The position numbers and the translations under genes were made by a program. From assembly GCA_965229625.1 (NCBI GenBank), contig CBDDJJ010000001.1, positions 1,798,001 to 1,862,000 of the forward strand: a stretch of 64,000 bases of DNA, read 5' to 3'. The number at the start of each line of letters is the position of its first letter. The stretch's first letter is position 1. Shown here piece by piece: positions 25,444 through 32,403 of this stretch. The notes under the pieces were generated by a model, which saw only the letters and a list, made by a program, of their open reading frames with translations, had not been told where the DNA came from and searched no databases. This stretch comes from JANQIO01 sp965229625. Lineage in GTDB: Bacteria > Pseudomonadota > Gammaproteobacteria > Pseudomonadales > Halieaceae.

Positions 25444-25628
25444 GCTGAGAGTGTGCCTGGCCCCACTGAACCATAAGGTTGCGCTTGATCTGCATATCGG
25501 CAAAAGGAGCTTTCTGCGAGCACTGTCCGAGTCCCAAAAATCGCGTAGCGATTTTGGTCGAGTTGCGCAGCAGTCTTTTGCCGATATGCAGATCGCAACC
25601 GTTCAGTGGGGCCAGGCACACTCTCAGC
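25444..25628 (-). repeat. nested hairpin element, family 1 copy 2
   Basis: Opposite orientation to copy 1. Outer helix: 28-bp perfect inverted repeat 25444-25471 with 25601-25628. Middle helix: 20-bp perfect 25487-25506 with 25575-25594. Inner hairpin on the element strand AAAATCGC-TAC-GCGATTTT (25537-25555). Joining blocks 25557-25573 and 25509-25534 are exact reverse complements of the blocks in copy 1 (17/17 and 26/26), while the three stems have different sequences. Confidence 0.87.
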
Positions 25629-25645
25629 GCCGGCCCGATGTGAGC

Positions 25646-25672
25646 AAAAAAAACCGGCCCCAAAGGGGCCGG
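25646..25672 (-). terminator. strong rho-independent terminator on the minus strand
   Basis: Perfect 8-bp stem CCGGCCCC-AAA-GGGGCCGG (25654-25672) preceded on the plus strand by eight A (25646-25653), hence a T8 tail on the minus strand. No minus-strand gene lies to its right before cysK (which is on the plus strand), so the transcript it ends is not accounted for. Confidence 0.8.
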
Positions 25673-25790
25673 CAACCATACTCTCTAACTCGAAAGAGCT
25701 TCAGGGGACATGAATGGAGGGCGGCGGGAGTAACGTGATTCCGGGGTTGGGATCGCACCGCCCCTGCCATTGAATAGATAGACCCCGGCC
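25673..25790 (-). ncRNA. candidate small RNA ending at the orphan terminator
   Basis: Upstream of the terminator on the minus strand the sequence can form a stem: AATGG near 25772 with CCATT near 25712, and GGCGG with CCGCC just inside it, plus a small CTCT/AGAG hairpin at about 25683-25698. No open reading frame of note and no known RNA family is recognised. The 5' end is not defined. Low confidence. Confidence 0.25.
25759..25773 (+). repeat. short direct repeat, copy b
   Basis: CGCCCCTGCCATTGA, one mismatch to the copy at 25395-25409. The two copies bracket hairpin copy 2 and the orphan terminator, so they may be footprints of an insertion or remnants of duplicated RNA-gene ends. Confidence 0.45.
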
Positions 25791-25866
25791 ACCCGGGAAA
25801 GTTCCAGCCGGGTTGTGAATTCAGGCAAGCCGCCGCAAATCCGCCTGCAGGCCCCGAAATCCCTCC

Positions 25867-25872
25867 TATAAT
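25867..25872 (+). promoter_or_regulatory. -10 hexamer of the cysK promoter
   Basis: A perfect TATAAT stands 49 bp before the cysK start. No good -35 is found at 16-18 bp, which would fit an activator-dependent promoter such as those using CysB; that regulator is inferred from other bacteria, not seen here. Confidence 0.5.
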
Positions 25873-25920
25873 GGGGGGCTACCGCTCTTGCAGCACGATT
25901 GGAAAACCGGGGGCCCGCAA

Positions 25921-26898
25921 ATGTCCAATATCTACGAAAACATCGCAGTCACCATCGGCAAGACCCCGCTGGTGAGGATCAATCGCATCAGCGACGGCAA
26001 TATCCTCGCCAAGCTGGAGAACCGCAATCCGGCCATGTCGGTGAAGTGCCGTATTGGCACCAGCATGATCGTGGCGGCCGAGGAAGACGGCAGCCTGAAG
26101 CCCGGCATGGAGATCATCGAACCCACCAGCGGCAACACCGGGATTGCACTGGCCTTTGTGGCGGCGGCCAAGGGCTACGATTGCACCCTGGTGATGCCCC
26201 ACACCATGAGCCTGGAGCGCCGAAAGCTGATGGTGGCGCTGGGTGCCAATATCATTCTCACCGACGGGGCGCTGGGCATTCCCGGCTCCATGGCCAAGGT
26301 CGAAGAACTGGCTTCAGCGGACCCGGAGCGCTATTTCCTGCCCAAGCAGTTCGAGAACCCGGCCAACCCGGCCATTCACGAACACACCACGGGGCCTGAA
26401 ATCTGGGACGACACCGACGGCGAGATCGACGTGTTGGTCAGCGGTGTGGGTACCGGCGGCACGCTCACCGGGATTTCGCGTTACATCAAGCAGACCCGGG
26501 GCAAGGCCATCACCACGGTGGCGGTGGAACCCGATACCTCGACCATGATTCGCGCCGCCATGGCGGGTGAAGAGCCTGAGCACGCCCCGCACAAGATACA
26601 GGGCATCGGTGCCGGCTTTGTACCGAAGAACCTCGATCTCGAGATGGTCGACCAGGTAGAGGCCGTGACCAGTGAAGATGCCATGGGCTGGGCCCACCGG
26701 CTGATGCAGGAAGAAGGCATTCTCGCCGGCGTGTCCTGCGGTGCGGCCATGGCGGCTGCCGACCGGGTATCGCAGCAGCCGGAGCACCAGGGCAAGACCA
26801 TTGTGGTGATCCTGCCGGATTCCGGTGAGCGTTACCTGTCAGCGCCGCTGTTCGAGGGTAGCTTCAGCGACAATGAGATGGTTCAGGCGATCGCCTAG
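25921..26898 (+). CDS. cysK: cysteine synthase A
   Basis: 325 residues, close to the E. coli CysK pattern throughout. 'NPAMSVKCRIG' holds the PLP lysine (Lys42), 'EPTSGNTGIALAFVAAAKGY' binds O-acetylserine and PLP phosphate, 'SGVGTGGTLTG' is the phosphate loop, and 'LPDSGERYLS' closes the active site. It makes cysteine from O-acetylserine and sulfide in the cytosol. The ATG at 25921 is preferred to a TTG at 25888. Convergent with the next gene, with only 4 bp between the stops. Confidence 0.95.
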   Translation: MSNIYENIAVTIGKTPLVRINRISDGNILAKLENRNPAMSVKCRIGTSMIVAAEEDGSLKPGMEIIEPTSGNTGIALAFVAAAKGYDCTLVMPHTMSLERRKLMVALGANIILTDGALGIPGSMAKVEELASADPERYFLPKQFENPANPAIHEHTTGPEIWDDTDGEIDVLVSGVGTGGTLTGISRYIKQTRGKAITTVAVEPDTSTMIRAAMAGEEPEHAPHKIQGIGAGFVPKNLDLEMVDQVEAVTSEDAMGWAHRLMQEEGILAGVSCGAAMAAADRVSQQPEHQGKTIVVILPDSGERYLSAPLFEGSFSDNEMVQAIA

Positions 26899-26902
26899 TC
26901 GC

Positions 26903-27673
26903 CTATTCGGGTGAGCCGGTGGGGATGTTGTAGCGCTGGTCCCACTTGCGAATGATGGCGGCATGGCTGCCATCCTCGATGGTTTCGGCCAGGGCCTTGT
27001 TGAAGGCATCAATTATGGCCTGGCTGCCCTCCAGCTCGCGGGACGCCGCCACGTGGCGGCTGCGGCCGGGCAGCATTACCGGGGCCACCTCGAACTTGTG
27101 GGCCTGGGTCGGCAGGTACTCATTGAGCTGCAGGGCCATGGTGCGCTGGTCACCGACGACAACGTCGACACGGCCGTTCAGCAGGTCCATTAAATTCTGG
27201 ATAAGGTGGTTTTCCTCCACCAGCTGCAAGCCGGGGATGCTCTCGAAGTCCACGCCATAGGCATAGTCGGAACGTACGCCCAGGCGCTTGCCGCGCAGTT
27301 GGGCCAAATCGCGGAATATCTCCGGGTTGGCGCGCAGTGACACCAGGATCAGCTGGCTGTCCAGGTAAGGCTCACTGAAGATGAAATCCTGCTCGCGCTC
27401 ATCGCTGTGCCAGGCCGTGGCCAGCGCATCGTAGAGCCCGATACGCACCCCCTCCATGGCCCGTGACCAGATCTCAATCTCGATCTCCGTGTCATAGCCG
27501 GCGCGCCCCATCACATGGCTCACCAGTTCCAGGGCCAGGCCCTTCTCGGGCAACTTCTTGTCGGCATAGGGCGGCGAAGTATTGGCCAGCAGCCGCACCG
27601 TCTCCGCCGCGGCCGGCAGCGCCAGCACCAGGGAGAACACAACAGAGGCTGTAAGCGTCAGGGTCTTGGTCAT
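26903..27673 (-). CDS. periplasmic amino-acid-type substrate-binding protein (SBP_bac_3)
   Basis: 256 residues with a signal peptide ending 'ALPAAAETV'. 'ANTSPPYADKKLPEKGLALELVSHVM' in parts and 'IWSRAMEGVRIGLYDALATAWHSDERE' are the bilobed fold pattern of family 3 binding proteins. No ABC permease or ATPase is adjacent, so it may be an orphan receptor of the kind found in some aquatic proteobacteria, possibly for sensing or an unlinked transporter. Ligand unknown. Confidence 0.85.
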   Translation of the reverse strand: MTKTLTLTASVVFSLVLALPAAAETVRLLANTSPPYADKKLPEKGLALELVSHVMGRAGYDTEIEIEIWSRAMEGVRIGLYDALATAWHSDEREQDFIFSEPYLDSQLILVSLRANPEIFRDLAQLRGKRLGVRSDYAYGVDFESIPGLQLVEENHLIQNLMDLLNGRVDVVVGDQRTMALQLNEYLPTQAHKFEVAPVMLPGRSRHVAASRELEGSQAIIDAFNKALAETIEDGSHAAIIRKWDQRYNIPTGSPE

Positions 27674-27726
27674 GGAAAGCTCCTCGAAAACGGGCGCAAG
27701 AATAGCACAGCGCTGTGACGCCGCGT

Positions 27727-28203
27727 TCAGGGCGTCGCCAGGGCGCGTATCTGCCCGGCCACGTCTTCAACGATGTCATTGGGCACCGGCACGCTCAGGT
27801 TGTACTGGGCAATTTTCCAGCGGCCGTCCTCCAGCACCACCACGCCAGAACCCCGGCACTGTCCCAGGCGGTCGTGCTGCAGCAGCTCATCGAACAGCGC
27901 CCAATCGTCGCCAGGGCCCATGTCGATATGGCGCTCGGTGGGGGTATAGGTCCAGCCACGCCCCTTGGGGAAGTACTGCCCGACAAAGTCCCGGAATTCT
28001 TTACCCTGCCAACGCTCGGTGCCGTCGGTGCCCAGGAACACCACGTTGTCCGTCATCAAATCGAAGTAGGCGGGCTGGTCGGCCCGGGAGGCGGCGCTGT
28101 GAAAGGCGTCGATGGCGGCCGCCACCGCACTCTCCTCGGCCAGGCTGGCGAGAGGCTGGGTACAGGCGATCAACAGGAACAGGGTAAGCAGGCGCCGGCG
28201 CAT
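27727..28203 (-). CDS. secreted SnoaL/NTF2-like protein
   Basis: 158 residues, signal peptide ending about 'PLASLAEES'. 'AIDAFHSAASRADQPAYFDLMTDNVVFLGTDG' in parts, 'GKEFRDFVGQYF' and 'GVVVLEDGRWKIAQYNLSVPVP' fit the NTF2-like SnoaL/DUF4440 fold. Members bind small hydrophobic ligands or act as isomerases; here the export signal suggests a periplasmic role. Unlinked to its neighbours in function as far as can be seen. Confidence 0.8.
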   Translation of the reverse strand: MRRRLLTLFLLIACTQPLASLAEESAVAAAIDAFHSAASRADQPAYFDLMTDNVVFLGTDGTERWQGKEFRDFVGQYFPKGRGWTYTPTERHIDMGPGDDWALFDELLQHDRLGQCRGSGVVVLEDGRWKIAQYNLSVPVPNDIVEDVAGQIRALATP

Positions 28204-28324
28204 GAAGAGGTCTCCGTAAGTTTTCGCAAGAGTTTAGCGAGAATTGTAACCCGCACAGTCACCAAAACGACGCGGCCTGCTGTTGTTATACTCGCCACTC
28301 AGCCACCCACCGCCGGGAACGACC

Positions 28325-28945
28325 ATGGGATTTTACGACCGCCATATCCTGCCGCGTTTCATCAACTGCGCTTGCGGCACAAAGCCCATCACCCGGCAGC
28401 GCGAGAAAGTGGTGCCGCTGGCCAAGGGCACGGTACTGGAAATCGGCGTCGGCACAGGACTCAACCTGCGGCACTACGACCATGGCAAGGTCGACAAGGT
28501 CATCGGCCTGGACCCATCCGAAGAATCCTGGGAAATCGCGCGACGGAATAACCCTGACCTGCCCTTCGCACTGGAGTTTATCGGCCTGCCGGGCGAGGAA
28601 ATTCCGCTGGAAGATGCCAGCGTCGACACGGTCATGGTGACCTATGCGCTGTGCACTATCCCCGACCCGGTCTCTGCCCTGCACGGGATGCGACGGGTGC
28701 TGCGCCCCGGGGGCAAGCTGGTGTTCTGCGAACACGGGGAAGCGCCGGACCCGGGCGTGAAGAAATGGCAGGACCGCATCAACCCACTGTGGAAGACCTT
28801 CACGGGCGGCTGCAACCTGCACCGCCCCATTCCCAGCCTGCTGGAAAGTGGCGGCTTCAGCATTACCACGATCGACACGATGTACCTGCCCAGCACGCCG
28901 CGCTTCGCCGGCTTCAACTACTGGGGTGTTGCGGAGCACGCCTGA
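28325..28945 (+). CDS. class I SAM-dependent methyltransferase
   Basis: 206 residues from ATG 28325. 'VLEIGVGTGLNLRHYDHGKV' is motif I, 'VIGLDPSEESW' the ribose-binding acidic residue, 'SVDTVMVTYALCTIPDP' motif IV and 'VLRPGGKLVFCEHGEAPDPGVKKWQDRINP' in parts motif VI. This is the Methyltransf_11 type related to METTL7/phospholipid methyltransferases. Lipid substrate is possible. Convergent with the PuuB-like gene across the 428-bp repeat region. Confidence 0.88.
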   Translation: MGFYDRHILPRFINCACGTKPITRQREKVVPLAKGTVLEIGVGTGLNLRHYDHGKVDKVIGLDPSEESWEIARRNNPDLPFALEFIGLPGEEIPLEDASVDTVMVTYALCTIPDPVSALHGMRRVLRPGGKLVFCEHGEAPDPGVKKWQDRINPLWKTFTGGCNLHRPIPSLLESGGFSITTIDTMYLPSTPRFAGFNYWGVAEHA

Positions 28946-29034
28946 ACCTACTGCGCGCCAGTTGCATGAGGTTCTGAGCTCAAGTGCTTGGGCTCCTGGA
29001 AATCAGGTTCGTTTCTCTGTAGACGCACGCACGA
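28946..29034. other. spacer before the family 2 hairpins
   Basis: Eighty-nine bases after the methyltransferase stop without a recognisable element. The whole gap (28946-29373, 428 bp) holds no gene; its only structure is the hairpin pair annotated next. Confidence 0.5.
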
Positions 29035-29136
29035 AGCCCCGGACCCCTTCCGGGACACGCTACAAGCATGACATCCCTGTCTCGCTCGGATGCGGCCATC
29101 CCTGGCCGCATACGGTCCCGAAAGGGGTCCGGGGCT
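29035..29136 (+). repeat. nested hairpin element, family 2 copy A
   Basis: Outer helix 29035-29055 with 29116-29136 (20 of 21 paired). Conserved 35-base block 29055-29089 (starts ACACGCTACAAGCATGACAT). Inner hairpin ATGCGGCC-loop-GGCCGCAT at 29090-29111. Then ACGGTCC at 29112-29118. The 35-base block is exactly repeated, inverted, in copy B, while outer and inner stems are different sequences. Confidence 0.85.
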
Positions 29137-29227
29137 CCGCACGCGCTCCATCTGAGACGCTATAGGCTATGGACTTCGAATCTGGTGCACTTGGACTTGA
29201 GCATGTGGCACTCAGCCAGGGTGTGAG

Positions 29228-29330
29228 CTGGCCTTCCCCCGTGCCCGGACCGTGAACGGCCAGGACGGCCGTTCCCGAGCGAGACAGGGATGTCATGCTT
29301 GTAGCGTGTCCGGGGACGGGGGAAGGCCAG
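29228..29330 (-). repeat. nested hairpin element, family 2 copy B
   Basis: Inverted relative to copy A. Outer helix 29228-29249 with 29309-29330 (21 of 22 paired). The 35-base block at 29275-29309 is the exact reverse complement of 29055-29089. Inner hairpin GAACGGCC-loop-GGCCGTTC at 29254-29274. The ACGGTCC joiner is present on the element strand. Lies between two convergent genes. Confidence 0.85.
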
Positions 29331-29373
29331 TTCGCACCCGACCTACGGAGCACATATCAGGTAAACGTGCGAA

Positions 29374-30678
29374 CTACAGATAGTCTTTGGCCTTGAAGTA
29401 GCTCATGCCGACAGCGTAAGCCGGGCGGCGCAGGTATTTGCCGCCGGGGAAGGCCATGTGGCGGATGGAACTGAGCATGTCGAAGCGGTCGCTCTCGCCG
29501 TGCATGGCCTCGGCGATCACGCGTGCCATGATGTGAGTGGGTGCCACGCCGTGGCCCGAGTAGGCCTGCACGTAATAGAGGTTGTCGGCGAGCTTGCCCA
29601 ACTGTGGCATGCGGTTGATGCTGATGCCCATTTGACCGTCCCAGGCGTACTCGATGTTAACGCCTTCGAGCTGGGGGAAGACCTTCAGCATCTTGTTGAC
29701 CATGACCGCCTGGTAGTCGACCGGAACCAGGCCGGTGTAGTTGGAAAGGCCGCCAAACAGCAGGCGGTTGTCCTTGGTGCGACGGAAGTAGTCGAGGGCG
29801 GTGCGCGGGTCGCAGACTGCCACATCCTTCGGCAGCACGTCGTTTGCCAGAGCCTCGCCCAACGGCTCGGTGGCAATCATGCAGGTGCTTGCCGGTAGCA
29901 CGCGGCTGGCCAGCCGCGGTACCAGGTTTTCCATGTAGGCGTTGCCGCATAGCACCACGCGCTTTGCGCGTACGCTGCCATGTTCGGTGCGCAGGGTGAC
30001 GCGTTCGCCGTGTTCGATGGCGATCACCTTGCTCTGCTCAAAAACCTGCGCGCCCTGGCTGACGGCGGCCTTCGCTTCGCCAAGGCACAGGTTCAATGGG
30101 TGCAGGTGGCCACCGCCGTTGGCGTTGTAGAGACCGCCCAGGTAGCGCTCTGAGCCGACAAATTCTTTCACTTCGTCGCTGTCCAGCATGACCAGCTCGT
30201 GGGGGTAGCCCGCCTCGCGCTGTTCTGCCTGGGTTTCGCGGAACCAGTCCATGTGCTTGGGCTTGAGGGCCACGTCGCAGTAGCCCCAGCGAATGTCGCA
30301 GTCGATGGCATAGCGCGCCACGCGCTCGCGGATGATCTCCACGCATTCCACACCCATATCGTAGATGCGGCGCACACCGTCGGCGCCAATCTGGCCGCGG
30401 AACTTGTCCGGGTCGTGGCCGAGGCCGCCGATGATCTGGCCACCGTTGCGCCCGCTGGCACCCCAGGCCACGCGGTTGGCCTCCAGCAACACCACCTGGT
30501 CTCCGCGTTCGGTCAGTTCCAGCATGGTGTTCACGCCGCTGAAACCACCCCCGACAACCGCCACGTCGGCCTCGATATCGTTCTCGAGGGTTGGATAGCT
30601 CACCTCGTTGTGAGCCGTGGCGGCATACCAGGAGCCGGTGTGCTCGCGGGTATTTATCGGCAATCGTAGTCCGAACAT
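29374..30678 (-). CDS. FAD-dependent amine oxidoreductase, PuuB/DAO type
   Basis: 434 residues. 'ADVAVVGGGFSGVNTMLELTERG' in parts is the FAD dinucleotide fold near residue 38, 'WGASGRNGGQIIGGLG' is the motif shared with gamma-glutamylputrescine oxidase PuuB, and 'DGQMGISINRMPQLGKL' with 'YSGHGVAPTHIMARVIAEAM' close the FAD site. Enzymes of this group oxidise an amine, often a glutamylated polyamine, to an aldehyde with H2O2 release. It is divergent from the first CrtI-like gene and opens the catabolic island; a gamma-glutamyl ligase and a PuuC-like dehydrogenase lie 20-25 kb away. Confidence 0.88.
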   Translation of the reverse strand: MFGLRLPINTREHTGSWYAATAHNEVSYPTLENDIEADVAVVGGGFSGVNTMLELTERGDQVVLLEANRVAWGASGRNGGQIIGGLGHDPDKFRGQIGADGVRRIYDMGVECVEIIRERVARYAIDCDIRWGYCDVALKPKHMDWFRETQAEQREAGYPHELVMLDSDEVKEFVGSERYLGGLYNANGGGHLHPLNLCLGEAKAAVSQGAQVFEQSKVIAIEHGERVTLRTEHGSVRAKRVVLCGNAYMENLVPRLASRVLPASTCMIATEPLGEALANDVLPKDVAVCDPRTALDYFRRTKDNRLLFGGLSNYTGLVPVDYQAVMVNKMLKVFPQLEGVNIEYAWDGQMGISINRMPQLGKLADNLYYVQAYSGHGVAPTHIMARVIAEAMHGESDRFDMLSSIRHMAFPGGKYLRRPAYAVGMSYFKAKDYL

Positions 30679-30861
30679 GCGCTTATTCCTGTATCAAGCG
30701 TAGCGAGAAATCAGAGTGGGTCAGCAGAGCTATGAAGCATGGTGGTGGGCAATCATATCAAGGCCCGCCCGTGAAACTCTCTTCGCGTATAGGCACGGTT
30801 GTTGTGGGTGTACTGCTTGGCTAGCCTTGCCCGACTCTCAATATAAAGGTGGCGGAACCCA

Positions 30862-32403
30862 TTGTCTGACTACGACTCCATAATCATCGGCGCGGGCCAC
30901 AACGGCCTGGTCTGTGCGGCCTACCTGGCCCGGGCTGGACAACGCGTGCTGGTGCTGGAAGCCGCCGCAGAACCCGGCGGCCTGGCGGCCACCCGTGAAT
31001 TTCACCCTGGCTTCCGGGTCAGTGTGGCCCACACGCTGCACCACTTCTCGAAAAAGGTCGTGCAGGAACTGGGGCTCGCAAAACACGGTTATCAGCCTGG
31101 TGAACTGCTCACCACCACCGGCCTGTCCACGGACGGGCAACACGTCAGCATCAAGGGCGATTACGTGCGGGGCGTCAACGAGAAGGACGCCGCCGCCTTC
31201 ACCGAATACCAGGCCATGCTGCGCAAGTTCGCTGCAGCGCTCGACCCCTTCTGGATGAAAACCATGCCGCGCATCGGCGGCAACAGTCTCAAGGAGATGC
31301 TGACCTTTGCCCAGGTGGGATTGAAGCTGCGGCTGCTGGGCGCCGACGACATGCGCGAGTTCTTCCGCATTGCGTCACTGCCCATTCGCGACCTGATGGA
31401 CGAGAACTACGACAGCGACACCCTCAAGGCGGTCCTGAGCTGGGATGCCGTGATCGGTTCGACCCAGGCTCCGCGTTCGCCCAACAATACCGTGCTGACC
31501 ATGCTCTACCGCATGACCGGCGAGTCCGGCGGTGCCCATGCCATTCCCGCCGGCGGCATGGCAGGGCTGGTCAATGCCCTGGCGGCCGCCGCTGAGTCCC
31601 AGGGGGCCGAGCTGCGCTACGGCGCAGCGGTCGAGAGCATCGTGGTCGAAGGAGACGAGAGCGGCCAGCGCGCCACAGGCGTGATACTGGCAGATGGCGA
31701 CAAGCTGTCGGCGGAGCGAGTGATCTCCGCTACCGATCCCAAGCGCACCTTCTTCGACCTGCTGGGTGCACGGCACCTGGAGATCGAATTCACCAACCGC
31801 ATTCGCCGGCTGCGCACCGACGGCCAGGTGGCCAAGCTGCACCTGGCGCTCAGCGGCCTGCCGAATTTCACCGGGGTCGAAAAGCCCGATGGGCGGCTGA
31901 TTATTGCCCCGCAGATGGACAGCCTGGAATTCGCCTGGGACGACGCCAAGTACGGCCGCCTGCCCGAGCAGCCCGCGCAGGAGATACTGATTCCCAGCTT
32001 GCGTGAATCCGGCCTGGCACCGGCTGGCCAACACGTGCTGTCGGCCCATGTGATGTACATACCGCGAAACCTCGAAGGCGGCTGGACCGAGGACGCCAGG
32101 GCCGCGCTGCAGCGCAAGGTGATGCAAACGCTTTCGCAGTATGCGCCCGGCATCGAAGACCTGGTGCTGCACGCCGAACTGCTGACCCCCCAGGACCTGG
32201 AAGAGCGGTGGAATGTGACCGGCGGCCACTGGCACCACACGGAACTGGCCATGGACCAGATGCTGATGATGCGCCCCACCTACGAGGCTGCCCAGCACAG
32301 CACGCCGATACCCGGCCTGTTTATCTGCGGCGCCGGCTGCCACCCCGGTGGCGGCGTGATGGGCGGGCCGGGCCATAACGCCGCCGGGGAGATCCTGCGA
32401 TGA
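30862..32403 (+). CDS. CrtI/PYROXD2-like FAD oxidoreductase, subfamily A copy 1
   Basis: 513 residues from TTG. 'SIIIGAGHNGLVCAAYLARAG' holds the GxGxxG FAD motif, 'GGLAATREFHPGFRVS' follows, and the C-terminus has 'LFICGAGCHPGGGVMGGPGHNAAGEIL' in parts, the hallmark of this phytoene-desaturase-like family. No carotenoid genes are near, so desaturation of carotenoids is unlikely; an amine or related substrate fits the context. Closest relative in the window is the 57591-59180 gene. Overlaps the next gene by 4 bp. Confidence 0.88.
   Translation: MSDYDSIIIGAGHNGLVCAAYLARAGQRVLVLEAAAEPGGLAATREFHPGFRVSVAHTLHHFSKKVVQELGLAKHGYQPGELLTTTGLSTDGQHVSIKGDYVRGVNEKDAAAFTEYQAMLRKFAAALDPFWMKTMPRIGGNSLKEMLTFAQVGLKLRLLGADDMREFFRIASLPIRDLMDENYDSDTLKAVLSWDAVIGSTQAPRSPNNTVLTMLYRMTGESGGAHAIPAGGMAGLVNALAAAAESQGAELRYGAAVESIVVEGDESGQRATGVILADGDKLSAERVISATDPKRTFFDLLGARHLEIEFTNRIRRLRTDGQVAKLHLALSGLPNFTGVEKPDGRLIIAPQMDSLEFAWDDAKYGRLPEQPAQEILIPSLRESGLAPAGQHVLSAHVMYIPRNLEGGWTEDARAALQRKVMQTLSQYAPGIEDLVLHAELLTPQDLEERWNVTGGHWHHTELAMDQMLMMRPTYEAAQHSTPIPGLFICGAGCHPGGGVMGGPGHNAAGEILR

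Noticed and set aside
25215..25628. CRISPR array
   Set aside because: Repeats occur only twice, are inverted with respect to each other and contain long palindromes; there are no regular spacers and no cas genes.
31375..32376. 333-codon open frame on the minus strand opposite CrtI-A copy 1
   Set aside because: Shadow; the plus strand carries complete FAD motifs at both ends.
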